From Flavobacterium sp. (GTDB lineage: Bacteria; Bacteroidota; Bacteroidia; Flavobacteriales; Flavobacteriaceae): a stretch of DNA of 64,000 nucleotides. Below are positions 1 to 8,803 of the stretch, piece by piece. Below the pieces are notes generated by a model, which was given only the letters and a program-made list of their open reading frames with translations, had not been told where the DNA came from and ran no database searches. The DNA lies in the NCBI RefSeq assembly GCF_017744675.1, contig NZ_JAGIAV010000004.1:420567-484566 (forward strand), written 5' to 3'. Within the stretch, counting starts at the first letter, position 1. Every line of letters starts with the position of its first letter. The position numbers were made by a program, and so were the translations under genes.

Positions 1-156
1 CAGCAATAGTACCATTGGTTCTGCAAAAACACTTTTGAAGAAAGCTAAAAATCGATTTTCTTTTTTATAATTATACTGATTCGTCCCGAATTTCTTTTTG
101 GATTCGGCAACTTCTTTAAAACTTAATCCGATTAGTTCCTGTTCTTTTGCAGCCAT
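1..156 (-). CDS. Cation-transporting P-type ATPase, N-terminal fragment (cut by window edge)
   Basis: The minus-strand frame is open from an ATG at 156 to the window edge, giving 52 residues beginning MAAKEQELIGLSFKEVAESK. The stretch GLS-x-EVAESKKKFGTN followed by FFKSVFAEPMVLLL matches the cytoplasmic N-domain of P-type cation ATPases, where a GLS..EA..RL..YG.N segment precedes a helix ending in EPM/DPL and the first membrane segment. The family couples ATP hydrolysis to ion transport across the inner membrane. Which ion cannot be told, because the DKTGT site lies outside the window. About 75 bp upstream sits a palindrome (234-255) shared with the aspartate operon at 13479, so the two may share a regulator. 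The family call is likely; the substrate is unknown. Confidence 0.6.
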   Translation of the reverse strand, partial: MAAKEQELIGLSFKEVAESKKKFGTNQYNYKKENRFLAFFKSVFAEPMVLLL

Positions 157-617
157 AGAAAAAATACTTTTAAACTCGACTACTAAAATTACCTAGAACA
201 TTTCGTATAAAATTGAAAGACGCTCAAATTGATGTTTCAAATTGTAATGTGAAACCAATTTATATAAAATGCTAAATTGGATTGACTGCAATAAATAATC
301 GATTTATAGGTCCCTTTTTTATTCAAAAGCAGTTTTATCCATTTGGTCTTTTAAACTAGACGCTTTTTGGTATTTACCTCAATTACTGCGAATTAAAACA
401 ATCATTCCTACTAAAACCATTTTAATTTAACGGGCTTTTGCTTTAAAAAACTACATCTTTTATACAGCAAATCGCTACGCTGGATTCCTGTGTACGTAAA
501 AACGTACTTTATTACTCCTTGTCTAAAACATTAATGTTCAACTTTACACTTTCGGTATCAAATACTAATCTACTATCTATTTACTAACTATTATTTACTA
601 ACCTTAAAATTTAAAAA
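157..617. other. Divergent intergenic region between P-type ATPase and lyase-like lipoprotein
   Basis: No gene is visible in these 461 bases. They hold the 22-bp palindrome at 234-255 and a small hairpin (GTACGT, four A, ACGTAC) at 492-507, about 110 bp upstream of the lipoprotein start. No convincing TTG/TAnnTTTG pair was found for the plus-strand gene. Confidence 0.4.
234..255. promoter_or_regulatory. Palindromic operator candidate, copy 1 (upstream of P-type ATPase)
   Basis: The site reads GTTTCA-N2-TT-N2-AA-N2-TGAAAC, a 22-bp dyad. A second copy with identical spacing lies at 13308-13329 upstream of the aspartate transporter operon. Here the centre is about 57 bp upstream of a degenerate -7 element on the minus strand (184-191, TAATTTTA). 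Geometry and symmetry suit a dimeric activator such as a CRP/FNR-type protein, but the regulator is not identified. Confidence 0.45.
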
Positions 618-1409
618 ATGAAGAAAATCTTAAAATTAACTTGTGTGCTAGCAACCTCAGCACTAGTGTTTTATTCCTGCGAAAAGGAACAAGAAGATTT
701 AAATGCGCCTCAAACTGCTAAAAAAGAAATGCAACAAGCAGCGAGCAAAGATACACTCTCTGCTAATAACGTTTTAGAAGGCAGCACTACAGCAAAAGGA
801 ACCGCTGGAGCACGAACCATTACTTTGCAAACCAATACCTTATCATGTCCTGGCGGCTTGTGCACATCGTATGGCGTTTGGTCGACGGGTCTTTATACGG
901 TTTGGTTTCAAATTAAATTCAACAACGGATTTTATTGGAGCCGAGGCGGTAAATGTGGATACGGTATCTTAATTGGTGACCAAAATACAGGCGGAGATCC
1001 AGGATGGGATGGAAATGGTGGTAGTGCCAGATTTATGTGGTATTGCCCGAACGGCTCTAATACGGCAAAAGGAAGCGGTGCTTATCTGCAACCCTATGTA
1101 TATTATAAAGATCAGCCAGGACAATTTGGAAATGATTTTGGAAAGAAATATTACATACAAGAAGGTGTTACGTATAACTGCCAAATATCTGTGAAATTAA
1201 ACACAGGTTCAAATACAGACGGATATGTAAAATATTATGTAAACGGTACGGAGATATTGAACGAAAAAATTCGCTGGGTAACCAACGATGCTAAGCGAAA
1301 TGTAAATGCAGTAAGCTTACACACTTTCCGTGGTGGAAGTCAGGATTACTGGACAGCTCCTGTAACAAGTTCTATCTATTATCCAAGTGCATCTTGGGAT
1401 GCGCTATAG
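618..1409 (+). CDS. Secreted lipoprotein with polysaccharide lyase family 14-like fold
   Basis: A 263-residue protein with a lipoprotein signal peptide; the lipobox Cys is residue 21 and is followed by acidic/basic residues (CEKEQED), a pattern that in Flavobacteriia often directs lipoproteins to the cell surface. A Thr/Ala/Ser-rich linker runs to about residue 68. The rest resembles the beta-jelly-roll of PL14-type lyases: a YTVWFQIKF strand, a RGGKCGYGI segment, GGSARFMWY, YVNG, and a C-terminal HTFRGGSQDYWTAP block. PL14 enzymes cleave alginate or glucuronan by beta-elimination. No SusCD, sulfatase or other carbohydrate enzyme is adjacent, so this is an orphan enzyme and the substrate is open. 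The start is fixed by the signal peptide. Confidence 0.6.
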   Translation: MKKILKLTCVLATSALVFYSCEKEQEDLNAPQTAKKEMQQAASKDTLSANNVLEGSTTAKGTAGARTITLQTNTLSCPGGLCTSYGVWSTGLYTVWFQIKFNNGFYWSRGGKCGYGILIGDQNTGGDPGWDGNGGSARFMWYCPNGSNTAKGSGAYLQPYVYYKDQPGQFGNDFGKKYYIQEGVTYNCQISVKLNTGSNTDGYVKYYVNGTEILNEKIRWVTNDAKRNVNAVSLHTFRGGSQDYWTAPVTSSIYYPSASWDAL

Positions 1410-1453
1410 TGTTTAAAACACTTTAAAAAAATTTGAACCGAAAAATAAACCCT

Positions 1454-1492
1454 ACAACTTCGATGTTTTTTAATATAAAGCATCGAAGTTGT
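1454..1492. terminator. Bidirectional hairpin terminator
   Basis: A 12-bp perfect stem (ACAACTTCGATG at 1454-1465 with its complement at 1481-1492) is flanked by T-runs on the plus side and A-runs on the other side. It lies between the convergent lipoprotein and acetyltransferase genes and can serve both. Confidence 0.8.
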
Positions 1493-1508
1493 TTTAGTTT
1501 TTAAGTAT

Positions 1509-2483
1509 TTATAATTGCTTTTTAAAGCAAATACTGGTTTCTATTCCAGCATATTGTCCGTAATTCTCAGTAACAGTATAGGTTTTAGTATATAATCCGA
1601 CTGCTTCTGTCTGCACATTGCTGGTTTCTAAAACTGCAACTGCATATCCTAATTCTTTGGCCCAGCTTTCAAGTCCGTTTAAGATTTGAGATGCTATGCG
1701 TCTTCCTCTGTATTCATTAGAAACAAACATACGTTTTACCTCAACAGATTGGCTATCAAATTGTTTTATAGCGCCACAGCCTACTGCAATACCGTTGATA
1801 TAGGCAATAATAACATGCTTAATAGCATCAACCTTATTAAACTGATTGAAATATTCCTGCATATCGCCATTTCTGCTTGCTAAATTTTCATCCAGCTTTA
1901 CTATTAGCTTTGAGAAATCTTCATTTTGAGAATCGGATCTTATGAGTTCTAGATTTTCAGTATATCCGTATATTTTCATATCTGTCAATTCCTCTTCTCT
2001 TTTTCTGTAATCTTTCTTTAAAAGTCCCTCATATACAAATCCAGCGCGTTCGGCAACTTTAATGCTTGCTGTATTTTCTTCGGCGATTTTCATAAAGAGT
2101 CTGTTAAATTTCTTTTTGGCAAAACACCAATTTTTAAATGATGATAATGCTTCTGCCGCATAGTTATTTCCAGTATGCTGCTTAAAAATAAAATAAGCCA
2201 ATTCTCCTTTTGGAATTTTCCAATCAATTTCTCTTACCGATATATGGCCTATCAATTCGTTACTTTCTTTTGAAAATATACCGCAAGCATAGCTTTTATT
2301 TTCTTGCCAATCTGTGGCTTTCTGTTCAAAATATTTTTTGGTTGATTCTAAGCTCCCGTTTGCTTTTATCATGTTGGCGAAGTAATCAAACAAATAATCG
2401 CGGTTGTCTGTCAAACTTTTAAAGAAAACCTCTGAATCTTTGGCTTCATAAGGTTTTATTACAAGATTTTTGGTGGTAATCAT
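1509..2483 (-). CDS. Two-domain GNAT N-acetyltransferase (RimJ/RimL-like plus second GNAT)
   Basis: This 324-residue protein carries two acetyl-CoA-dependent acetyltransferase domains. Residues 1 to about 175 match the RimJ/RimL type: early IKPYEAKD, the GELAYFIFKQHTGNNYAAEAL acetyl-CoA loop, and NTASIKVAERAGFVYEG. Residues from about 178 to the end form a second classical GNAT domain with the pyrophosphate loop RGRRIASQIL and VAVLETSNVQTEAVGLY, ending NYGQYAG. Each half has the length of a free-standing enzyme (about 150-175 residues), so this is a fusion rather than one large domain. In the second half the usual LYxxxGF helix reads LYTKTYTV, slightly altered. Substrates cannot be deduced. 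It is monocistronic, bounded by the terminator at 1454-1492. Confidence 0.85.
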   Translation of the reverse strand: MITTKNLVIKPYEAKDSEVFFKSLTDNRDYLFDYFANMIKANGSLESTKKYFEQKATDWQENKSYACGIFSKESNELIGHISVREIDWKIPKGELAYFIFKQHTGNNYAAEALSSFKNWCFAKKKFNRLFMKIAEENTASIKVAERAGFVYEGLLKKDYRKREEELTDMKIYGYTENLELIRSDSQNEDFSKLIVKLDENLASRNGDMQEYFNQFNKVDAIKHVIIAYINGIAVGCGAIKQFDSQSVEVKRMFVSNEYRGRRIASQILNGLESWAKELGYAVAVLETSNVQTEAVGLYTKTYTVTENYGQYAGIETSICFKKQL

Positions 2484-2609
2484 TTTTGGTAATTTGTAGT
2501 TGTGTTTTCGAGTCGTAAAACTAGATAAAAACGTAATGCGTAAAAATGCTATTTTTTTATTAGTTAATGCGTTTTTTGCATTACAATTCTTTTAAGCACT
2601 CTTATCAAA

Positions 2610-3305
2610 TTAAACCAGCTTATTTTTTATTTCCTTATACTTAGAACGGCCAATTGGCAATAAATCGCCGTTCTTGAGCTGCATGCTATACTTCCCTCCT
2701 GCTTCTACCACAATTTTGTCTGCTTGTTCCCAACAGAGAATATACGATTTATGGATTCTTTCGAAGGTTTCTGGAAGCAGTTTTTCTAAAGCTTCAAGCG
2801 ATTTATCGTGCAGCTCTATCTTATTGTTGGCCAAATGTAATTCGGTATAAATTCCTGCTCCTTTTATGTACAGGATTTCATTAACAGGTACAAGTCTAAA
2901 GGTTTTGCCTTTTCGTACTGCCAGAAAGCGCACGTTACCACCCGATTGCTTTCCTTGCGTGGTATAACGTGTAAAAGCCTGCGCCAATCTATTCTGATCG
3001 AAAGGTTTAGGTACAAAATCCAAGACACCATAATTAAAAGCCGTAATCGCTTTATCGGTATAAGCAGAAATGATAATAGTCTGAAATGGACCTGCAACAA
3101 AAGTCTGAAGGATTTCGAAACCATCTTCTCCATTCAGGTTTAAATCCAAAAGCAATAGATCGATTGTATTTTGTTCGATAGCCAAAAGTCCATTTTCGAG
3201 AGAATCAGAAAGCAAGATTTGCACCTCTTTGTCAAAGAAATCGCGTGTCATTCTTTCTACTCTTTTGGCAATACGAGCTTCGTCTTCTATGATGAGTATC
3301 TTCAT
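2610..3305 (-). CDS. LytTR-family response regulator
   Basis: A 231-residue regulator. Residues 1-115 are a receiver domain with acidic residues E7/D8, phospho-acceptor Asp54 in LLLLDLNLNG, and the conserved KPF motif near residue 100. The C-terminal ~100 residues are a LytTR DNA-binding domain (VNEILYIKGAGIYTELHLANNKIELHDKSLEALEKLLPE, then FERIHKSYI). The ATG directly follows the stop codon of the kinase gene upstream (TAAATG), so the two are translationally coupled and form a cognate pair. LytTR regulators bind short direct repeats near target promoters; the divergent TonB-dependent receptor gene at 5071 is the obvious candidate target. Confidence 0.9.
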   Translation of the reverse strand: MKILIIEDEARIAKRVERMTRDFFDKEVQILLSDSLENGLLAIEQNTIDLLLLDLNLNGEDGFEILQTFVAGPFQTIIISAYTDKAITAFNYGVLDFVPKPFDQNRLAQAFTRYTTQGKQSGGNVRFLAVRKGKTFRLVPVNEILYIKGAGIYTELHLANNKIELHDKSLEALEKLLPETFERIHKSYILCWEQADKIVVEAGGKYSMQLKNGDLLPIGRSKYKEIKNKLV

Positions 3306-4946
3306 TTAATGCGAAATTTTAATAGTGGTTTCCCAGCCTTTTTCTACAGCGTGAGAATCAAAAGTCCAATTGGCACCGTAACTTTCTGTTAATCTGGCTT
3401 CAATATATTTAAAACCTGTTCCAACACGCTTTTCCTTTTTAGTGTTTCTGTTTTTGGCAAAAGTCAATAATGTATATTGTTTGAATTGTTTTTCTTTAGC
3501 GAATTCTAAACGGAAAACAATACAGCCTTGTTTTGGAGAAAGACTATGCGTAATTCCGTTTTCTATAATGGTATGAAAAATAGCGGGCGGAATGGTTTCG
3601 TTTTCGTCAATGCCTTCTTCCTGCCATTCGTAGCAAATTTCTTTACGAAAAGACATTATTTCCAGATGTCTTCGGCACAAATCTATTTCCTGCCTTATTG
3701 GAATAAGCGTGTGTTCGGAAATATCATTCATGATATCAAATTCTTCGGCAAGAGCACGAATAAAAACGACTCCTTCTTTTGGCGATTCCTCAATCCAGTC
3801 AATCAATGAAGTTAAAGTATTACGAAGAAAGTGCGGTTGAATATTTTTCTTAATCAGTTCTAATTGAAGTCTCGAAGAAAGCAGCAATGAGGCATTGTGG
3901 GCTTCTTCCATCGCTTTTGTTCTTATAGTGTGAAGATAAAGCATACAAAGCACCAAAATTGTAAAAGCAATATACAATCCGAAATCATAAAACATAAAAT
4001 AATTGACCGCAACGCCCGCCAGCAAACCAGCGGCCACAATGAGTCCGCCTTTTTTCTTTCTAACTATAGCATCAATAGCAATTACAATAGAAAAGAATCG
4101 GGCCGTAATGGTAAAATAAGCCGCAGAAACATCATAATGTCCGTAATAGCCAATATAAACCGCCAAAAGAACAAGGAATAAAAGAGCTAAAAATAACCTT
4201 TTCCTTTTAAATTCAAACTGAAGCATGAAATACCACGGTACAAGCATAGAAATAGCAAAAGTCAGCCAGCCTATAATCTTTAAACGAGTATAAAATTGAT
4301 TGTATGGAATATCTAAATAATACTTGACGTACTCGATAATTAGAAGTCCAAAGAAAAGCAAGCAGATAATGCCGAAAAGCAAAACGGCCAGTTCTTTTCG
4401 GGTGCTATTTACATACAGAAAGAAATAATAGATTCCCGCAATGAGGAATGCACCGGCCATAATATTCATAAAAGAAACCACAATAAGCGGCGAACGATGA
4501 AGCAAAAGGTAATCTTTAAGTTTTATATCAATACCACGTTCTGCTTCTTTATTGTAAGTCCTGGTACCGATTAAAAAAACGGTATGTTTCCCGAGATTAG
4601 ACAATTTCTTCGGTATCTCATAATATGTTGTTTCTGTTCCAGGTACTTCTGCCTGTCCTGCCTTTGCCATTTTTCCATTTCTTCCTACTAAGATTCCGTC
4701 CCAATACACATCAAAAGCACCAAAAGCATTAATCTGAAGTCCCAAAGATCCAGAACTGTTTTCACGCTTCAGTATATCAATTTCCGTCTTTAATTTAAAA
4801 ACTGAATTTTTCGGTTTTCCCCACTCTATCCACTGATGATCGTAATCAATATCATAGGTTACATCTGATGTTACGTATTCTTTATAATACGAACACGAGG
4901 TAAACATTAGAAGAAGAAAAACGATAAAAAAGTAAGATTTATACAT
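3306..4946 (-). CDS. Membrane sensor histidine kinase, LytS/YehU (His_kinase) type
   Basis: I start the protein at 4946 (546 residues) because MYKSYFFIVFLLLMFTSC forms a lipoprotein-type signal; an in-frame ATG at 4985 would add 13 residues ahead of it. A periplasmic region of about 140 residues with a jelly-roll look (INAFGAFDVYWDGILVGRNG) is followed by roughly seven membrane helices, an architecture like the 7TMR-DISM sensors. The cytoplasmic part carries the His_kinase H-box LIKKNIQPHFLRNTLTSL and a degenerate HATPase with IPPAIFHTIIENGITHS and a late GTGFKYIEARL. It should phosphorylate the LytTR regulator encoded immediately downstream. The ligand is unknown. Confidence 0.85.
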   Translation of the reverse strand: MYKSYFFIVFLLLMFTSCSYYKEYVTSDVTYDIDYDHQWIEWGKPKNSVFKLKTEIDILKRENSSGSLGLQINAFGAFDVYWDGILVGRNGKMAKAGQAEVPGTETTYYEIPKKLSNLGKHTVFLIGTRTYNKEAERGIDIKLKDYLLLHRSPLIVVSFMNIMAGAFLIAGIYYFFLYVNSTRKELAVLLFGIICLLFFGLLIIEYVKYYLDIPYNQFYTRLKIIGWLTFAISMLVPWYFMLQFEFKRKRLFLALLFLVLLAVYIGYYGHYDVSAAYFTITARFFSIVIAIDAIVRKKKGGLIVAAGLLAGVAVNYFMFYDFGLYIAFTILVLCMLYLHTIRTKAMEEAHNASLLLSSRLQLELIKKNIQPHFLRNTLTSLIDWIEESPKEGVVFIRALAEEFDIMNDISEHTLIPIRQEIDLCRRHLEIMSFRKEICYEWQEEGIDENETIPPAIFHTIIENGITHSLSPKQGCIVFRLEFAKEKQFKQYTLLTFAKNRNTKKEKRVGTGFKYIEARLTESYGANWTFDSHAVEKGWETTIKISH

Positions 4947-5070
4947 AGGATAAAGATAAAATAAATATCGAATGGAAAAATGCATTTGAGAAGTTCATAG
5001 AGCGGTTTGCATGTTTTTGAGAACGGCACTTTATTTTATGATTTAATCTTGTACAACAAAATCAATCAAA

Positions 5071-7449
5071 ATGAAAAACCTAACAATCAATATTTTAGCA
5101 CTCTTTATTCCATTTTTTGGAATAGCGCAACAAACCACTATTTCGGGCAAAGTTCAAGACCATGCAACAAAAGAAGCATTGGCTTATGTTACCGTAACAG
5201 TACAAAATAGTAAATCAAAAACAATAGCTACAGGCGTCACTGATGATCATGGTTTATTTAATCTTGAAGCGACTTTAACTGACGCATCAACCATTTTATT
5301 TACTTATACAGGTTATCAAAATCATTCTCAATCTTTAATTTTTTCCGAAAAACAAAAAATAGACTTGGAAATTATTGATTTAGTAACCGATGCCGTACAA
5401 TTAAAAGCAGTAGAAATTAATGGCCAAAAACCGAACATTAGCTTAAAACTAGACAAAAAGGTTTTTGAAGTAGGCAAAGACGTGCTTTCGCAAAATGGTT
5501 CTGCTCATGATGTGCTAAATGGCGTTCCATCTGTCGCAGTAGATCCCTCTGGAACAATAAGTCTTCGCGGAAATAGTAATGTTTTGGTCTTAATTAACGG
5601 CAGACAATCTGGACTTACTCAAAGCAATGCACTTGACCAGATTGCAGCCGATCAGATTGAACGAATTGAGGTTATTACAAATCCTTCTTCAAGATATGAT
5701 GCTGCTGGCTCGGCGGGTATTATTAATATTATCCTGAAAAAGAACAAAAAAAGCGGTTTTAGCGGTCAGGTCAGATTGGTTGGGGGTTCTCCAAACGATA
5801 GCCGTCTTAATCCGAGCCTTAACTACAAATCGAACAAAATCAATCTCTTTTCTAATTTCAGTATTCGCTCCAGCGATTATGTTGGTTTATACACCACCGA
5901 TCAAGTAACGAATAGCACTACAACACCAAATTACATGCATCGTGTGCAGAACGAAGACCGACATGATGATGGAAAATTACTTTATATGGGTGCCGATTAT
6001 TTTATTAATGAACATCAGACTATAACGGCTGCTTTTTTAAAAAATGCCACACACGACAACGATAAAACCGATTTGCGATACCAATATGATAGTGATCTTG
6101 GAAATAATATGCCTGATAGTCTTTTAACCAGACACGGAAAGTCATTAGAAAAACGCGATTACAGTCAGCTTGAATTTAATTATACCAGAACATTCAAACA
6201 GAAGGAAAAAAAATGGACGATTGATGTGCAATACGATTGGTGGAACAGCGACAAAAAATGGGATCTTTCTACACAGCGTTTAGTTCCAGATGCTATGGTT
6301 TATCCAAGCATTAGAACAAGTTCTGTCGGAAACAGCAAAGATTTTTTAGCCAAGACCGATTTTATACAGCCCATTGACAGTCTCTATACTTTAGAATTCG
6401 GAATAAAGACTGAAATTCGAACGGTTTCTAGCGACTATCTGGCAGAACAGCAACAGGATACTAATTGGGTCGTGTATCAGAATATTGATAATGATTTAAA
6501 TTATGACGAAACTATAACGGGAGCTTATACTCAATTTAGCAGTAAAATCAACAGATTTAGCTATATGCTGGGTCTTAGAACCGAGTTTACCAACATTTCT
6601 ATAAAAGATGTCGAAAATGCTTATAACGATCAAAAAAACTACAACAAGCTGTTTCCGACAGTTAACCTCAGCTATAAGTTTGATGAAGCCGCTTTACAGC
6701 TCAATTACAGCAAACGCATTAAACGTCCGTCTCTATATGCTTTATATCCTTTCAATGAAGTTACCGATTTGAATGCGCAATACATCGGGAATCCTGATTT
6801 AAATCCGTCTTATACAGATGCGTTTGAAATGGCATTTCTTAAAACTTGGAAAACATTTACTTTGAATCCTTCGGTTTATTATCAGTATGAAAAAGGGTTT
6901 ATTCAAGATTATACCTATCGGCAAGATGATATTTTCCTGACGACTCCCATCAATATTGATTACGAAATACGAAGCGGCATCGAATTATCGACCTTATACA
7001 ATCCTTTAAAATGGCTTCAGCTTAATGCCGAAATGAATTATTACCATTTCAAACAAAAAGGAAATTATATGGAAGAAAACCTAGATTACAGCAGCAAGAA
7101 CTTTACGGCGAGAGTGAGCACGCAAATCAAACTTCCTGCAAAATTTAGTTTTCAAGGACGCTATAATTTTCGTGGCGAAAAACGCAATGCTCAAACCACT
7201 AGCAAAGCCTTACAGTCTATTGATTTCGGATTTAGCAAACTCCTTCTTAAAGATAAAGCAACTATTGTTTTTGACGTATCCAATGCTTTTAACCTGCGCC
7301 AGTACAAAAGTGTTACAACTGGAACCGATTATGTTGTTAGAGATAACAGTATTCCTAATGCGGCAAGATATCGTCTGAGTTTTGTCTATCGTTTTAACCT
7401 TACAGATTCTAAAGCAATCAGACAGGCAAAGGAGGCCAATAGAGATTGA
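5071..7449 (+). CDS. TonB-dependent outer-membrane receptor with carboxypeptidase-regulatory N-domain
   Basis: A 792-residue outer-membrane protein. A signal peptide ends near GIAQQ (residue 20). Residues about 22-105 are a CarboxypepD_reg-like beta-sandwich (TTISGKVQDHATKEALAYVTV). A plug domain follows (DVLNGVPSVAVDPSGTISLRGNSNVLVLINGRQSG, then IERIEVITNPSSRYDAAGSAGIINIILKK), and the remainder is the beta-barrel of the OMP_b-brl_3 type ending in an aromatic-rich strand (RYRLSFVYRFNL). Such receptors import or bind large ligands using TonB energy. There is no SusD partner. It is divergent from the LytS/LytTR pair, with 85 bp between ORF limits, suggesting that system controls it. The substrate is unknown. 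Confidence 0.85.
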   Translation: MKNLTINILALFIPFFGIAQQTTISGKVQDHATKEALAYVTVTVQNSKSKTIATGVTDDHGLFNLEATLTDASTILFTYTGYQNHSQSLIFSEKQKIDLEIIDLVTDAVQLKAVEINGQKPNISLKLDKKVFEVGKDVLSQNGSAHDVLNGVPSVAVDPSGTISLRGNSNVLVLINGRQSGLTQSNALDQIAADQIERIEVITNPSSRYDAAGSAGIINIILKKNKKSGFSGQVRLVGGSPNDSRLNPSLNYKSNKINLFSNFSIRSSDYVGLYTTDQVTNSTTTPNYMHRVQNEDRHDDGKLLYMGADYFINEHQTITAAFLKNATHDNDKTDLRYQYDSDLGNNMPDSLLTRHGKSLEKRDYSQLEFNYTRTFKQKEKKWTIDVQYDWWNSDKKWDLSTQRLVPDAMVYPSIRTSSVGNSKDFLAKTDFIQPIDSLYTLEFGIKTEIRTVSSDYLAEQQQDTNWVVYQNIDNDLNYDETITGAYTQFSSKINRFSYMLGLRTEFTNISIKDVENAYNDQKNYNKLFPTVNLSYKFDEAALQLNYSKRIKRPSLYALYPFNEVTDLNAQYIGNPDLNPSYTDAFEMAFLKTWKTFTLNPSVYYQYEKGFIQDYTYRQDDIFLTTPINIDYEIRSGIELSTLYNPLKWLQLNAEMNYYHFKQKGNYMEENLDYSSKNFTARVSTQIKLPAKFSFQGRYNFRGEKRNAQTTSKALQSIDFGFSKLLLKDKATIVFDVSNAFNLRQYKSVTTGTDYVVRDNSIPNAARYRLSFVYRFNLTDSKAIRQAKEANRD

Positions 7450-7527
7450 TATTAATTTTTCTTCTCGAAAAAAGTAATCTGCGTACAAAAGGTAAATAAG
7501 ATTCTATTTAAAGTGTCTCTTTCGTTC

Positions 7528-7535
7528 TAGTTTTG
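7528..7535 (+). promoter_or_regulatory. -7 element (TAGTTTTG) of chrA-like gene
   Basis: TAGTTTTG matches the Bacteroidota -7 consensus TAnnTTTG. It overlaps the upstream in-frame ATG at 7533, so transcription would begin near 7541, after that codon. This supports the ATG at 7575 as the real start. Confidence 0.5.
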
Positions 7536-7574
7536 TTTTATAATGAATTAGAATTGCTTTTAAAGAATCTCAAT

Positions 7575-8744
7575 ATGACTGAAAAACCAAAATATACATT
7601 AAGAGAATTAATTCTATATTTTTTAAAACTTGGTACAATTGGTTTTGGCGGACCTGTTGCGCTGGTGGGCTATATGTACAAAGATTTGGTAGAAAACAAA
7701 AAATGGATTTCGGATGAAGAATATAAAGAAGGTCTGGCACTAGCACAATTGGCTCCAGGGCCATTGGCCGCACAGCTTGGCATATACGTAGGTTATGTTC
7801 ATTATAACATTCTGGGTGCTACATTGGCGGGTTTTGCTTTTATTACTCCTTCTTTTCTTATGGTGCTATCGCTCGGAATAGTCTATCAGTTATACGGCGG
7901 ACTATTATGGATTCAGTCTATTTTTTATGGTGTGAGTGCTGCTGTTATTGGAATCATTACGCTAAGCTCTTATAAACTTACCGTAAAATCGATCGGCAAA
8001 TTTAATCTGCAGTCTTTCAAAGAAAAATGGCTTTTATGGCTTTTCTTCCTTGCAGCCATTTATATCACTTACATAACAGAGAAAGAACATATTTTGCTGT
8101 TTGTAGCAGCGGGGCTTATTTATATGGTCATAAAAGCGCGTCCGTATTTTAAAGTTACAAAAGCAGCCAATGTTTTGATCTTGATTTCATCTGGCTTTTG
8201 GAATTTTGAAAGCTCCACATTGATCAAAATTGCATTGTTCTTTGCTAAAGCAGGTGCTTTTGTATTTGGAAGCGGTCTTGCTATTGTTCCGTTTTTACAT
8301 TCTGGAGTCGTTGTAGAAAACAAATGGCTAACCGAACAGCAGTTTCTAGATTCGGTTGCTATAGCTATGATTACTCCTGGTCCGGTAGTGATAACGGTTG
8401 GTTTTATTGGTTATCTTGTAAATGGTTTCTTAGGCGCTATCGCAGCAGCTTTAGCCACCTTTCTGCCTTGTTACCTTTTTACTATTGTTTTGGCTCCATT
8501 CTTTAAAAAAATTGTAAACAATAAACCTGTCAAAGCTTTTGTAGAAGGAATAACAGCGGCCGTAGTTGGTGCTCTAGTTGGTTCTGTTATTATTATAGCA
8601 AAAAGAAGTATTGTCGATACTTCGACAGTATTAATCGCTCTTACCAGTATTCTTTCTCTTATTTATATCAAGAAAATTCAAGAACCTTATATTATTTTAA
8701 TTGCTGCTATATTAGGTGTCGTAATTAAATTATCTTTTGTTTGA
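7575..8744 (+). CDS. chrA: Chromate transporter family (CHR) protein
   Basis: A 389-residue integral membrane protein with the duplicated CHR architecture. The first half has FLKLGTIGFGGPVALVGYM and LAQLAPGPLAAQLGIYVGY. The second half repeats the pattern with FFAKAGAFVFGSGLAIVPFL and AIAMITPGPVVITVGFIGY. Family members expel chromate, or in some cases move sulfate, by an antiport-like mechanism at the inner membrane; the length is that of the full two-domain form. The start at 7575 is chosen over 7533 because the conserved N-terminus begins here and the -7 element lies at 7528-7535. It is monocistronic. The chromate assignment is by family only. Confidence 0.85.
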   Translation: MTEKPKYTLRELILYFLKLGTIGFGGPVALVGYMYKDLVENKKWISDEEYKEGLALAQLAPGPLAAQLGIYVGYVHYNILGATLAGFAFITPSFLMVLSLGIVYQLYGGLLWIQSIFYGVSAAVIGIITLSSYKLTVKSIGKFNLQSFKEKWLLWLFFLAAIYITYITEKEHILLFVAAGLIYMVIKARPYFKVTKAANVLILISSGFWNFESSTLIKIALFFAKAGAFVFGSGLAIVPFLHSGVVVENKWLTEQQFLDSVAIAMITPGPVVITVGFIGYLVNGFLGAIAAALATFLPCYLFTIVLAPFFKKIVNNKPVKAFVEGITAAVVGALVGSVIIIAKRSIVDTSTVLIALTSILSLIYIKKIQEPYIILIAAILGVVIKLSFV

Positions 8745-8791
8745 AACATAAAAAACAACTAATACCAAACTTCCAATAAATTTGAATTTAT

Positions 8792-8799
8792 TAATTTTG
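8792..8799 (+). promoter_or_regulatory. Possible -7 element upstream of AraC gene
   Basis: TAATTTTG fits TAnnTTTG but lies only 5 bp before the ATG at 8804; a second candidate, TAAATTTG, is at 8777-8784. Neither has a TTG at the usual spacing. If the 8777 element is used, the leader would be about 13-15 nt. Confidence 0.3.
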
Positions 8800-8803
8800 C
8801 TCA

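Noticed and set aside
973..1194. Overlapping 73-codon frame inside the lyase-like gene
   Set aside because: A shadow of the real frame with no signal or homology.
7533..7574. Upstream start for the chromate transporter
   Set aside because: The -7 element overlaps it, so it would not be in the mRNA.
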